Origin: Chitinophagaceae bacterium
Lineage (GTDB): Bacteria; Bacteroidota; Bacteroidia; Chitinophagales; Chitinophagaceae
NCBI GenBank assembly: GCA_019247775.1
Contig: JAFBAN010000084.1
Location: 1-57,230 of the forward strand
Reading direction: 5' to 3'
Length of the DNA stretch: 57,230 nt
In this document: piece by piece, positions 34,734-44,681 of the stretch
Numbering within the stretch: position 1 is the first letter of the stretch
How the letters are laid out: every line of letters begins with the position of its first letter
Made by a program: the position numbers and the translations under genes
Notes under the pieces: model-generated
What the model was told of the DNA's origin: nothing
Databases searched by the model: none
The model's input: the letters and a program-made list of their open reading frames with translations, nothing else

Positions 34734-37160
34734 TCATTCCGTTCTCAGGCTCTTCACAGGGTTTGCCACTGCTGCTTTTATCGCCTGGAAACAAACTGTC
34801 AGGAATGCGATCATCAGTGCTGCAAAACCAGCCAGCGCAAACACCCACCAACTCAATTGTATCCGGTAGGCGAAATCCTGCAGCCAGGTATGCATGGCGT
34901 ACCAGGCGATGGGGAATGCGACTATTGCCGATACCAGTACCAGAGCCAGCAGGTCTTTCGACAAAAGCGTTACGATCGACGACACGCTTGCGCCCAGCAC
35001 TTTGCGGATGCCCACCTCGCGGGTTCGTTGTTCAGCTGCATAGGTAACCAGCCCGAACAAGCCCAGGCAGGCGATGATAATGGCAAGTATAGCAAAAGCA
35101 ATCGCCACTTTTCCCACTCGTTGTTCGGCGCGATACATATTATTGAATGCCTCATCCATGAACTGGTAATTGAAAGGAACCGCCGGGTTCAGCGCTTTCC
35201 ATTTTGCTTCTATCTGTTTTAAAAGCGGCTGCAGGTTACTGGCCGATACTTTGAAAGAAGTGATACCAGGATGGGTTCTCAGCATCATACTCAGGGGGCC
35301 GATATACTGGTGCATCGATTCGAAATGGAAGTTCCTGACAACACCAATGATCGTATAGGCAGACAGGTTGGTGCCGGGCGGCCCCTGGGTATTACCGTAT
35401 AGTTTTTTTCCAATAGGATCAGCATACCCCAGGCGCTGGGCAGCGGACTCATTGATGACAATCGCTGTGGAATCGGTGCCGAAATCCTTTGAGAAAAAAC
35501 GGCCGCGCGCCATTTCCATGCCCATGGTGTTCAGGTATTCTTCGTCCACGGACCAGATCTGCATATTCAGTCCGCTTTTGCTGTCGATCACGGCTTCTTT
35601 AGAGAAAGTATTGTCATTGCGGGAAGAGGGAACGGGTAAAAATCCGCTTACCGTTCCTGTTTTAATCCCGGGCATTTTAAGCACATCGTTCTTAAATGCC
35701 TGGAGGTTATTACCAAGCGAGCCAGTATTGAAAACATTCAGTACCTGGTCTTTCTGAAATCCAACCCGCGTCGTGCGGATATAATTCAGTTGGTTATACA
35801 CGATTACCGTTCCTACGATAAGGATAATAGAGGTGGCAAACTGAAATACCACCAGCGCATTCCGCAGCCGGCTGCGTTTAAAACCGGTACTGATACTGCC
35901 TTTGAGCACAGCTACAGGCTTGAATGCTGATAAAAAGAACGCCGGGTAACTGCCGGCCAGTAACCCGATGACCAACGGAAGCAGTAACAGAAAAACAAGC
36001 GGCTTAGGCGAGAACAAAACGGCCGGCACCAATGTTTTCCCGGAAATATCATTGAACAGCGGCATTACCAGCCAAACGATCAGCAGGGCAATCAGCAGCG
36101 AACCCAGCGCCATCAGTGTTGATTCTACCAGGAACTGGCTGATCAAGGACTTTTTATCTGAGCCCAGCACTTTACGGATGCCTACTTCCTTAGCCCGGTT
36201 GGCGGAACGGGCTGTGGACAGGTTCATAAAATTGATACAGGCGAGTAACAGTACAAATAGTGCAACAACAGAAAATACATAGACATATTGAATATTGCTG
36301 TTTACGCCAAGCTCAGCGGTCCGGTCTGATTTAAGGTGAATATCTGTGAGCGGAATAAGACTGTAGAACAGGTAGTTGCCCGATTTTTTGAACTCATCCA
36401 TGCTGTTGATCTGCATGAATTGTTTCGCCTGTGGCATGATGTATTTGTCGATGAAATGATCAAAGTTTTTCTCAAATGCCTTATAGTCTGTACCCTCGCG
36501 CAATACAAGGTAAGTTTGAAAATTATGGCTGAGAAAATTTCCGAAATTATACTGCACATTCTTCATGGACAACAGGAAATCAAACCGGAAATGCGAATTA
36601 GCCGGCATGTCTTTGATAACAGCGTTTACTTTGAAGAGGCGGTGATCGCTTAATTCCAGTTTTTTTCCAACAGCATCTGCTGTGCCAAAGTATTTCTGTG
36701 CAGTGCTCTCGGTTAATACTGCGGTGTTAGGCTCCGTAAGCGCATTCCGCGTATCGCCATGCAGGGCCGGGAAGCTGAATACGTTGAAGAAAGTGGAATC
36801 TGCATACCCTACGCGTGCTTCATCCAGGAACTGCGTGCCTTTTTTAACCAGTTGAGGACCGTCATAATAAACCCGGGTATATTCCTCTACCTGTGGATAG
36901 TCCTTTTTCAGGGCAGCGCCCATTGGATCGGAAGTCACCGCCAGTTTCAGTTCGGTGCCGCCGAACTTGATATCGGAATTGATCCGGTATATCCGGTTTG
37001 CCTTGGCATGGTATCTGTCAAAGCTCAGCTCATTCACTACATACAGCGTGATGAGGATAAATGAGGCCAATCCGATGGAAAGGCCTATGATATTGATCGC
37101 GGCAAAAGCCTTGTTCTTCCAGAGGTTTCGAAGGGCGATCTTGAGATAGTTCAGCAACAT
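34734..37160 (-). CDS. P9: MacB/FtsX-type ABC permease
   Basis: An 808-residue permease. The coupling motifs are RAKEVGIRKVLGSDKKSL and RTREVGIRKVLGASVSSI. The first periplasmic domain ends with LTDIHLKSDRTAELGVNSN, the position at which P4, P5 and P7 read DIHLRS. The region before the final helix reads WLQDFAYRIQLSWW. It is 67 bases downstream of P8, and that gap holds a small hairpin. The C-tail is NPVKSLRTE. Confidence 0.9.
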   Translation of the reverse strand: MLLNYLKIALRNLWKNKAFAAINIIGLSIGLASFILITLYVVNELSFDRYHAKANRIYRINSDIKFGGTELKLAVTSDPMGAALKKDYPQVEEYTRVYYDGPQLVKKGTQFLDEARVGYADSTFFNVFSFPALHGDTRNALTEPNTAVLTESTAQKYFGTADAVGKKLELSDHRLFKVNAVIKDMPANSHFRFDFLLSMKNVQYNFGNFLSHNFQTYLVLREGTDYKAFEKNFDHFIDKYIMPQAKQFMQINSMDEFKKSGNYLFYSLIPLTDIHLKSDRTAELGVNSNIQYVYVFSVVALFVLLLACINFMNLSTARSANRAKEVGIRKVLGSDKKSLISQFLVESTLMALGSLLIALLIVWLVMPLFNDISGKTLVPAVLFSPKPLVFLLLLPLVIGLLAGSYPAFFLSAFKPVAVLKGSISTGFKRSRLRNALVVFQFATSIILIVGTVIVYNQLNYIRTTRVGFQKDQVLNVFNTGSLGNNLQAFKNDVLKMPGIKTGTVSGFLPVPSSRNDNTFSKEAVIDSKSGLNMQIWSVDEEYLNTMGMEMARGRFFSKDFGTDSTAIVINESAAQRLGYADPIGKKLYGNTQGPPGTNLSAYTIIGVVRNFHFESMHQYIGPLSMMLRTHPGITSFKVSASNLQPLLKQIEAKWKALNPAVPFNYQFMDEAFNNMYRAEQRVGKVAIAFAILAIIIACLGLFGLVTYAAEQRTREVGIRKVLGASVSSIVTLLSKDLLALVLVSAIVAFPIAWYAMHTWLQDFAYRIQLSWWVFALAGFAALMIAFLTVCFQAIKAAVANPVKSLRTE

Positions 37161-37177
37161 GAGTGGTTATTTTAAAT

Positions 37178-37221
37178 GATCTTAATGTTGAACCGGAACT
37201 TCGTTCAACGTTTAAGACCGA
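37178..37221. repeat. Imperfect hairpin in the P8-P9 gap
   Basis: GTTGAAC (37187-37193) pairs with GTTCAAC (37203-37209); CTTAA with TTAAG and GATC with GATC continue the stem with small bulges. It lies between the P8 stop and the P9 start and could be a weak terminator, a processing site or an operator. Confidence 0.4.
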
Positions 37222-37227
37222 TCATTG

Positions 37228-39597
37228 TTACTCCGTCCTTAAACTCTTTACCGGATTCACCAAAGCGGCTTTGACCGACTGGATGCTGACCGTGAGTAAG
37301 GCGATCAACACTGCCGCAAGCCCGGCAAGGATAAAGATCCACCAGCTGATCTCCGTCCGGTAAGCAAATGCCTGCAGCCAGCTATGCGTACCATACCAGG
37401 CGATCGGGAAAGCGATCAGCGCCGCGATCGCAACCAGTAAAAGGAAATCCCGCGATAACAGCGCGAACAGCGAAAGCAGGTTGGCGCCAAGCACTTTCCT
37501 GATCCCGAATTCTTTTGTACGCTGCTCTGCCGTGAACATCACAAGACCCAGCAAACCCAGGCAGGAAATGAAAATAGCCAGCAGGGAAAAATACCTCGAC
37601 AGGCTGCCCACCAGCTGTTCGCTTTTATACAGTTTTTCAAATTCCAGGTCGGAAAACTTGTAGGTGAAAGGGAATGCGGGGTTCAATGTTTTGCAGAGCG
37701 CTCCGAGTGAGGCGATCGCTTCGCGGGTCTTTCCGGCTTTGATGCGAACAAGCATCTGGCCATTGTCTTTCCGTTCGCTCAGCCGCAGTATCAGAGGCTG
37801 TATCGCTTCGTGCATTGAATTGAAGTGAAAATCCCTGATCACACCTACGATCGTTCCCTTTGTACGCCACATGGTGATCTGCCTGCCTATAGGATTCTTA
37901 TAACCGATCTTTTCAACTGCGGCCTCATTTAAAATAAAATTGGCTGTATCGGTCGGAAAATCTTTGGAAAAATCCCTCCCGGCCGCGAGTTGCAGTTTCA
38001 TGGTCTTCACAAAATCGTAGCCTACGGTCTCCGGCGTGAATTGAGGCATTGTATTCGGCGCCTTACCTTCCCATTCGACGCCGCCGGTGCCATTCGTCAT
38101 CAGGGTGGGCGCCTGGTCGATATGTGTGATGGACTCGATCGTTCCATCGGCAAGCGCCTGCTGTTTGAACACTGGGTACTTGCTGGCAAGCGCACCTTCG
38201 AGCGGAATATACAGCAGGTTACCGCGATCGTAGCCGATGTTTTTAGACTGAATAAAGCTGACCTGCCTGGAAACCACCACTGTTCCGATGATCAATACGA
38301 TCGACAGTACGAACTGGAATACGACCAGCCCTTTGCGGAACAACAGCGGCCCCGTGCCGAACTTCAGACTTCCTTTCAGCACTTTTACCGGGTTAAAAGA
38401 AGAGAGCAATAAGGCAGGGTAACTGCCCGCAACAGCCCCGGTAGCCACAGTTAAGCCGGCAAGGATCAGCCAGAAACGGTAATCGCTGGCGGGCAACTCC
38501 ATTTGTTTTCCGGTAAGACTGTTGAAAGCCGGCAGCAGCAGCGCCGAACTGAGCAGGGCCAATAGCACTGCCATTACGCAAAGCAGTATCGCTTCGCCGA
38601 TGAACTGCCGGATCAGCGATCCGCGCAGGGCGCCCACTACTTTGCGGATGCCGATCTCTTTGGCGCGTTTGACAGAGCGGGCTGTTGTCAGGTTCATGAA
38701 ATTGATGCAGGCAATGGCCAATATAAATAAAGCGATCAGGCTGAAGAGTTTCACATATTCGATCCTGCCGCCATCGGGCTGGCCGTCGCGGAAATGACTG
38801 TTGAGGTATTTCTCATCAAAACGCTGCAGGTGCAATTCGATCCTGAACCCCGGGCCCTGGTCCTTATTGTATTTGTCCAGGAAATGCCTGATCTTATCAT
38901 CCACGGCGGCCGGGTTGGCGGATGGATGCAGCATCACCATGGTTTGGGGACTATTGTTCCCGAATTCTTTAAGCCAGGGGTTGTCCTCGATCAATGAATT
39001 CCAGTTGATCAGATAATCGAATCGCTCAGACACGTTCGTGGGCAGGTTCTCAAATACTGCGCTGACGATAAAATCCTTGCGGTCGTTGCAGCGGATGGTC
39101 TTGCCCATAGCGGCATCGGGACTTCCAAAAAAATCGGCAGCCATTTTTCGCGAGATCGCGATCGCCGAAGGATCGTTCAGCGCATTGGGTGCTTTGCCCA
39201 GCAACAGCGGGTAGCTGAACATGCTGAAAAAATCAGCGCCGGCATGGGTGCCCTGTTCTTTCTGCACTTTGTCGCCGGCCCTGAAGCTGGTAAGTGTGGT
39301 ATTGCCATATCCAGTCGCATACCGGATCTCGGGAATATTCTTTTTAAGTTCATCTGCAAGCAGCCCCGGCGTATAATAAACGCCTTCTACTTTATTGTCG
39401 TAGAACTGCCGTTCGTAAATACTGAATAACTGTTTGGCGTTGGCGTGAAAACCGTCCACTTTTTTTTCATCCTGCACCCATAACATGATCAGCAGGCAGA
39501 AGGTCATGCCCAGCGCCATACCGGTGGTGTTGATGAGAGAGAAGGTCTTGTTGCGCCAGAAACTGCGCAAGGCCACCCGAAGATAATTTTTCAGCAT
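37228..39597 (-). CDS. P8: MacB/FtsX-type ABC permease, P1 subgroup
   Basis: A 789-residue permease, about 15-20 shorter than most. The coupling motifs are RAKEIGIRKVVGALRGSL and RTKEFGIRKVLGANLLSL. It shares with P1 the shorter length, a DDGG/DGGR-type acidic-glycine segment before helix 2 (DGQPDGGRIEYVKLF against GVEDGGLIDFVKMF), the GNNS motif in the first periplasmic domain and GVEW-x-GKAPN in the second. These two copies are therefore closer to each other than to their neighbours. It is nine bases downstream of P7 and probably translationally coupled to it. Confidence 0.9.
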   Translation of the reverse strand: MLKNYLRVALRSFWRNKTFSLINTTGMALGMTFCLLIMLWVQDEKKVDGFHANAKQLFSIYERQFYDNKVEGVYYTPGLLADELKKNIPEIRYATGYGNTTLTSFRAGDKVQKEQGTHAGADFFSMFSYPLLLGKAPNALNDPSAIAISRKMAADFFGSPDAAMGKTIRCNDRKDFIVSAVFENLPTNVSERFDYLINWNSLIEDNPWLKEFGNNSPQTMVMLHPSANPAAVDDKIRHFLDKYNKDQGPGFRIELHLQRFDEKYLNSHFRDGQPDGGRIEYVKLFSLIALFILAIACINFMNLTTARSVKRAKEIGIRKVVGALRGSLIRQFIGEAILLCVMAVLLALLSSALLLPAFNSLTGKQMELPASDYRFWLILAGLTVATGAVAGSYPALLLSSFNPVKVLKGSLKFGTGPLLFRKGLVVFQFVLSIVLIIGTVVVSRQVSFIQSKNIGYDRGNLLYIPLEGALASKYPVFKQQALADGTIESITHIDQAPTLMTNGTGGVEWEGKAPNTMPQFTPETVGYDFVKTMKLQLAAGRDFSKDFPTDTANFILNEAAVEKIGYKNPIGRQITMWRTKGTIVGVIRDFHFNSMHEAIQPLILRLSERKDNGQMLVRIKAGKTREAIASLGALCKTLNPAFPFTYKFSDLEFEKLYKSEQLVGSLSRYFSLLAIFISCLGLLGLVMFTAEQRTKEFGIRKVLGANLLSLFALLSRDFLLLVAIAALIAFPIAWYGTHSWLQAFAYRTEISWWIFILAGLAAVLIALLTVSIQSVKAALVNPVKSLRTE

Positions 39598-39606
39598 ACG
39601 ATCGTT

Positions 39607-42045
39607 TTATTCGGTCCTTAAACTTTTTACCGGATTCGTCACCGCAGCGCGTATAGCCTGGGTGCTCACCGTCACAAAAGCGATCAGGCAGGCGATCGCC
39701 CCCGAGATCAGGAATACCGTCAGCCCTATATTGGTGCGGTATGCGAAATCCTGCAACCACCTGTTCATGATCCACCAGGCCACAGGAGAGGCGATCACAA
39801 TAGCGATCAATACCAGTTTGATAAAATCGCCGGAAATGAGTACTACCAGGTTGGGCACGCTTGCTCCCAGCACTTTTCGGATGCCGATCTCTTTGGTGCG
39901 CTGTTCTGCGCTGAATGCTGCCAGCCCGAACAAACCCAGGCAGGAGATGAGTATCGCGATAATGGTGAAATAGGTAACGATGGATGCCAGCCTGTCCTGC
40001 GCCTCATAATTTTTCTGGAACTGTTCGTCCAGGAAATTGTATTCGAAGGGTTCATTGGGATTCAGACTATGCCATACCTGCGACATCTGCTGCAGCACAC
40101 CGGATAACTGATCGGTATTCAACCGCACCAGCAGGTAGTTGAAATCTGTATTGTTGTTGAGCCCGAAACCATATGGACTGATCGGCAGGTGCAGGTCCTG
40201 GAAATGGAAATCCTTTACCACGCCCACCACATCGAATTCGTAACCCGGCCTGCTGATGGGATAGATGGTCCTGCCCAGCGCTTCCTGCGGCGACCTGAAG
40301 CCCAGCTCATGGATGGCTTGCTCATTCAGGATCACAGCGCGGGCGGTATCGGAAGGAAATTCTTTCGAGAACAGGCGGCCTGCGAGCAATTTAATGCCGA
40401 GGGTCTGGATAAAATTTTCATCCACTGAGTTGATCTTAACAACCTTTGATTCATTGATGGAAGCGCCTTTCCGGAATATGGATGCATCGCTGGGATTGAA
40501 GATGCCCGGATAATAAGTAGAGCCGCCGATCGAACGTACCTGGGAAAGTTTGGATAAGTTCTGGCTGAGCGAAGTATACATTTTTTTTGCTGTTGCACTT
40601 CGCAGGGGAATGATCAGTTGCTGCTCTTTTACAAATCCCAGGTCCTGCGAACGCATGAACCGCATTTGCCGGGCGATGACCACTGCAGAAATGATCAGGA
40701 TGGCAGATATCACGAATTGAAACACCACCAGCCCTTTCCGCAACGATACCGCTGCGAATGAATTCGAGAACCGCCCCTTGAGAATGCGTACGGGTTTAAA
40801 AGAGGAGAGATAAAATGCAGGATAAAGTCCGGCCAACAGCCCTGTCACGATGGATAGCAGGAAAAAGCCGGCGAGTATCCAGCCATGATCACTCAAAGAA
40901 AGGTACAGGGCCTTACCCGAAGCTGCTGCGAATGCCGGCAGACATAATTTCGCCAGCACTACTGCCAGCACGAAAGCGATCATGCTCATCAGCAATGATT
41001 CTCCAAGGAACTGCCATACCAGACTGTTCCGGGCTGCGCCCAGTACTTTGCGGATGCCCACTTCAGTAGAGCGTTTGGCAGATCTGGCGGTTGACAGGTT
41101 CATGAAATTGATACAGGCGATCACCAGGGCAAACAGCGCGATGGAGCCGAGTATATAGAGATAGGTCATGCTGCCGGGAGGCGTTACGTTCTCGGCGGTG
41201 CGCGAACGCAGATGGATATCCGCAAGCGCGGTCAGGAACTGCCGTTTATAAAATCCTGCCGCTCTCAGGTCTTTGCCCGCATATTTTTCAACGAACGCAG
41301 GGAATTTCTTTTCCAGCTGCGTTGCATTCGCTCCCGGTTTCAGTTTCAGGTAGGTGAAGTACATATTGTTGTACACGAGACTGGTTGAACGCGAGCTGTA
41401 GCGCTCCATGTCTCCGCCTTTCAGCGATAGAAAGAACCGTCCATTGATATGCGAGGGCGCTTTGCCCGGTCTGAACACGCCGGTCACCCGGGCATCTGTT
41501 TCTCCGTTCGTGCTGCTGCTTACATGAATGATCTTATTCAGTGCAGGCTGTTTGCCGAACAATTTTCCGGCGATCTCTTCACTCAATACCACCGTATTCG
41601 GTTCGTTGAGTGCGATGGAAGGATTGCCTTCCACGAAATCGTATTTGAAAAAACGGAAATAGCCCGAGTCGGTGAGATAACCTTTGTTCTCATAAAAAGA
41701 AACGGCAGGTTCGTTGTTGGGGCTATAGCGCAACAGGGTCTTGTCTTCGCCGAACAGCCCCAGCAATCTCACGGATTCTTCGACTTCCGGAAATTCCTGC
41801 TGCATGGTCTTGCCAAGCAGGTATGGCGTGTTTGCATTGGCCATATCCTTACCGGATTTCACGAACACGGTACCAACCTGGTAGATCCGGCCGCCATCGG
41901 CATTCTGCCGGTCATAACTCAGTTCGTAGTTCAGGTAAAGGGCGATCAGCAGGCAGCAGGTCAGCCCCACAGACAAACCAAAAATATTGATCACCGAAAA
42001 TGTCCGGTTCTTCATCAGGTTTCTCCAGGCAATCTTGAAGTACAT
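39607..42045 (-). CDS. P7: MacB/FtsX-type ABC permease
   Basis: An 812-residue permease with coupling motifs RSTEVGIRKVLGAARNSL and RTKEIGIRKVLGASVPNL. It starts MYFKIAWRNLMKNR, lacking the two to three residues that precede this position in its neighbours (for example MLKNY). It carries DIHLRSRTAENVTPPGS before helix 2. The first periplasmic domain contains NEPNTVVLSEEIAGKLFG, an especially clear copy of the EPN-x-VLS-x-x-x-A-x-K-x-FG pattern seen across the array. The 141-base gap before it is the largest between adjacent permeases. Confidence 0.9.
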   Translation of the reverse strand: MYFKIAWRNLMKNRTFSVINIFGLSVGLTCCLLIALYLNYELSYDRQNADGGRIYQVGTVFVKSGKDMANANTPYLLGKTMQQEFPEVEESVRLLGLFGEDKTLLRYSPNNEPAVSFYENKGYLTDSGYFRFFKYDFVEGNPSIALNEPNTVVLSEEIAGKLFGKQPALNKIIHVSSSTNGETDARVTGVFRPGKAPSHINGRFFLSLKGGDMERYSSRSTSLVYNNMYFTYLKLKPGANATQLEKKFPAFVEKYAGKDLRAAGFYKRQFLTALADIHLRSRTAENVTPPGSMTYLYILGSIALFALVIACINFMNLSTARSAKRSTEVGIRKVLGAARNSLVWQFLGESLLMSMIAFVLAVVLAKLCLPAFAAASGKALYLSLSDHGWILAGFFLLSIVTGLLAGLYPAFYLSSFKPVRILKGRFSNSFAAVSLRKGLVVFQFVISAILIISAVVIARQMRFMRSQDLGFVKEQQLIIPLRSATAKKMYTSLSQNLSKLSQVRSIGGSTYYPGIFNPSDASIFRKGASINESKVVKINSVDENFIQTLGIKLLAGRLFSKEFPSDTARAVILNEQAIHELGFRSPQEALGRTIYPISRPGYEFDVVGVVKDFHFQDLHLPISPYGFGLNNNTDFNYLLVRLNTDQLSGVLQQMSQVWHSLNPNEPFEYNFLDEQFQKNYEAQDRLASIVTYFTIIAILISCLGLFGLAAFSAEQRTKEIGIRKVLGASVPNLVVLISGDFIKLVLIAIVIASPVAWWIMNRWLQDFAYRTNIGLTVFLISGAIACLIAFVTVSTQAIRAAVTNPVKSLRTE

Positions 42046-42097
42046 TATTTAAATTTTATATTCTGATTTCTAAATTGAGGTCCGTTACTATTTTGAT

Positions 42098-42177
42098 TTT
42101 TGAATTCGAATTCTATTCATCTATGCATTAACTCCCAATTGTTGCAGCAGTAATAATTCAAAATTTAGAATTCAAAA
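42098..42177. repeat. AT-rich inverted repeat in the P6-P7 gap
   Basis: TTTTGAATTC (42098-42107) pairs with GAATTCAAAA (42168-42177), with further partly matching AT-rich sequence between. The whole 141-base gap is AT-rich and contains no reading frame. Confidence 0.5.
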
Positions 42178-42186
42178 TTCATAATA

Positions 42187-44604
42187 TCATTCAGTCCTCA
42201 GGCTCTTCACCGGATTTCTGGTTGCCACTTTGATCGACTGAAATCCTACAGTGCAGAATGCGATGAGCAGCGCCAGCAGGGTAGCAGCCGCGAATACCCA
42301 CCAGCCGATCGATATCCGGTACGGAAAATCTTTCAGCCAGTTATTCATTGCCCACCATGCTACCGGTATGGCGATGAGTGAAGCCAGTAATACCAGGCCG
42401 AGAAAATTTTTGGAGAGCAAGGCGATGATCTGCAGGGTATCGGCGCCCAGTACCTTGCGGATGCCGATCTCCTTGGTGCGCTGTTCTGCCGTAAATGCGG
42501 CAAGTCCGAACAATCCCATACAACCTACTATGATCGCCAGCACCGCGAAGATCCAGAGCAGGTCGCTGAGTTTTTCCTCGCTTTTGTACATAGCTCCATA
42601 AGTATCATCCATGAACTTGTAGTCGAGCGGATAACCAGGTGAGAACCGGTTCCAGATATTGCCGATATAGCCGATAGTGCTTTTGATATCGGCTGTTTTC
42701 AGTTTTACAGCCACTTTGACAACTACCTGCGGATAGATCTGGATCACAGAAGCCGTCACTTTCTCGTGCAGGCTTTTATAATGAAAATCCTGTACTACGC
42801 CGATCACTTTTCCTTTCTTAACGGGTTTGGTGGAATCCCGCGGCGCCCATTCGTCCCAGTTCATCGGCTGACCGATGGCCTGCTCTGGTGTACCGAAGCC
42901 GAATTCTTTTACTGCAGTCTCGTTGATGATAAATGCCTCGCTGCTGTCTGTGGCCATCTGCCTGGAAAAATCCCGGCCGGCAATGATCCGGAGTCCCAGC
43001 GTTTTCGCATAATCATAGTCGCCGATGAATACATTGGCGCGGTATTCCTTATCGCCGCCTTTGCCCGGCAGTTTAATACCGTCGCCGGCAAAAAGATCGC
43101 CGGGCAACCCATACCCGGATGTAACAGAAACAATATTGGGTGACGCCTTGAGCTCGGTCTTGAATGTTTCCAGGTTCTTTTCAACATCGCCGCGTACCTG
43201 GAAATATACTACCTGCTCTTTGTTAAAACCCAGGTCTTTGTTGTTCAGGTATTTTGTTTGGCGATATACCACCACGGTTGAGATGATGAGCAATGCCGAT
43301 AAGGAGAATTGAACCACCACCAGCGACTGGCGCAGCCAGGATGACCCTCCCGGCGCCAGCCTCAGGGTTTTGAGTACCGCAACAGGCTGGAATCCTGAAA
43401 GCACGAATGCAGGATAAATACCGGCGAGTAAACCTATGACCAGTCCGCCCGCCACGATCAACAGGGCCAGTAAAGGATTGGTGAATGGATTAAAAACGAT
43501 CGATTTACCGGTGAAAGCGTTCAGCGCCGGTACAGTGACCATGGCGGCGATGGATGCGATGATCATGGAAATGAATGCGAGCAGGATGGTTTCGCTGATG
43601 AACTGCACGATCAGTTGCCGGCGGTCTGCGCCGATCACTTTGCGGACACCGATCTCCCTGGCCCTTCTGAAAGACCGCGCTGTTGCGAGATTGATGAAAT
43701 TGAAACAGGCGATCACCAGTACGAACAAGGCGATCAGCGTAAGCGCACGCACATAGGTTTCGTTGCCCCGGATGGCATTATCGTAAATAAAATCTACCGA
43801 CCGCAGATGGATATCTTTCAGCGGCTGGAAGAACGGCAGGAAAGTAGAGCCAGCCTGTTTGAGGGTTGGATAAATCTCTTTTTTCACATGCGCCTGCAGC
43901 TTGGCCTGAAGCGCAGCAACATCGGCTCCCGGTTTCAGTTTCACATAGGTATAGAACTGGCTCCAGGTCCAGCGCTCCATGCGCGCCTTGGCGATACCGG
44001 CGGAAGCGAGTGGCATCAGGTAGCGAAAATCGAGATGGAAATGATCCGGCAGTTTTGCCAGAACTCCCCGCACCACAAAGTCTGCCTGATTGATCTTGAG
44101 GGTTTTTCCCATAGGATCGGCCTGGCCGAAATAACGTTGGGCCAGTTCTGAAGAGATCACGATCGCATTTGGTTCCAGCAGCGCTTTGGCAGGATCGCCT
44201 GCTACGAACTTCACCGGAAATACTTTGAAGAACGAAGGATCTACCCGCCAGCCTTTGTCTTCGTAGTTTTTATTATCGCCGGCTTCCACAAGGTATTTGT
44301 CACTTGACATCAGCATACGTGCAGCTGTATCCACTTCGGGATAATGTTCGGTGAGAAAACTTGCATACGCCGGCGGCGTACAGGCTGCATAAGTGATCAC
44401 ATCGTTATCGCGGCGTTCGTTGTACACCCGGTACACCTGCTCACCGCCGGGAATGTTCTTATCGAACTGTCTTTCATCCCACACAAACAGCCCGATCAGC
44501 AGGCAGCCGAAAATACCGATACTGAGACTGGCAATATTAATGAACGAAAAACCCTTGTTCCTCGACAGGTTCCGCCACGCGATCTTTAAGTAGTTTCTGA
44601 ACAC
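42187..44604 (-). CDS. P6: MacB/FtsX-type ABC permease
   Basis: An 805-residue permease with coupling motifs RAREIGVRKVIGADRRQL and RTKEIGIRKVLGADTLQI; the second ends GAD in place of GAS. Helix 2 reads LIALFVLVIACFNFINLATARS. In place of the DIHLRS motif found in P4, P5 and P7 it has DIHLRSVDFIYDNAIRGNE, so the motif is present but with a different following loop. The first coupling region (DRRQLIVQFISETILLAF) resembles that of P12. The C-tail is NPVKSLRTE. P5 lies 77 bases further left. Confidence 0.9.
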   Translation of the reverse strand: MFRNYLKIAWRNLSRNKGFSFINIASLSIGIFGCLLIGLFVWDERQFDKNIPGGEQVYRVYNERRDNDVITYAACTPPAYASFLTEHYPEVDTAARMLMSSDKYLVEAGDNKNYEDKGWRVDPSFFKVFPVKFVAGDPAKALLEPNAIVISSELAQRYFGQADPMGKTLKINQADFVVRGVLAKLPDHFHLDFRYLMPLASAGIAKARMERWTWSQFYTYVKLKPGADVAALQAKLQAHVKKEIYPTLKQAGSTFLPFFQPLKDIHLRSVDFIYDNAIRGNETYVRALTLIALFVLVIACFNFINLATARSFRRAREIGVRKVIGADRRQLIVQFISETILLAFISMIIASIAAMVTVPALNAFTGKSIVFNPFTNPLLALLIVAGGLVIGLLAGIYPAFVLSGFQPVAVLKTLRLAPGGSSWLRQSLVVVQFSLSALLIISTVVVYRQTKYLNNKDLGFNKEQVVYFQVRGDVEKNLETFKTELKASPNIVSVTSGYGLPGDLFAGDGIKLPGKGGDKEYRANVFIGDYDYAKTLGLRIIAGRDFSRQMATDSSEAFIINETAVKEFGFGTPEQAIGQPMNWDEWAPRDSTKPVKKGKVIGVVQDFHYKSLHEKVTASVIQIYPQVVVKVAVKLKTADIKSTIGYIGNIWNRFSPGYPLDYKFMDDTYGAMYKSEEKLSDLLWIFAVLAIIVGCMGLFGLAAFTAEQRTKEIGIRKVLGADTLQIIALLSKNFLGLVLLASLIAIPVAWWAMNNWLKDFPYRISIGWWVFAAATLLALLIAFCTVGFQSIKVATRNPVKSLRTE

Positions 44605-44629
44605 GGTTAGATGATTTTAGATTTCTGAT

Positions 44630-44672
44630 TTAATACTTTAAACTTTTGACTTTTTATTTTTGATTTTTGTTG
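44630..44672. repeat. T-rich repeat in the P5-P6 gap
   Basis: The stretch is made of TTTTTGATTTTTG- and CTTTTGACTTTTT-like units; its complement contains AAAAATCAAAAA and AAAAAGTCAAAAG, related to the direct repeat at 15841-15890. Confidence 0.4.
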
Positions 44673-44681
44673 ATTCCAATC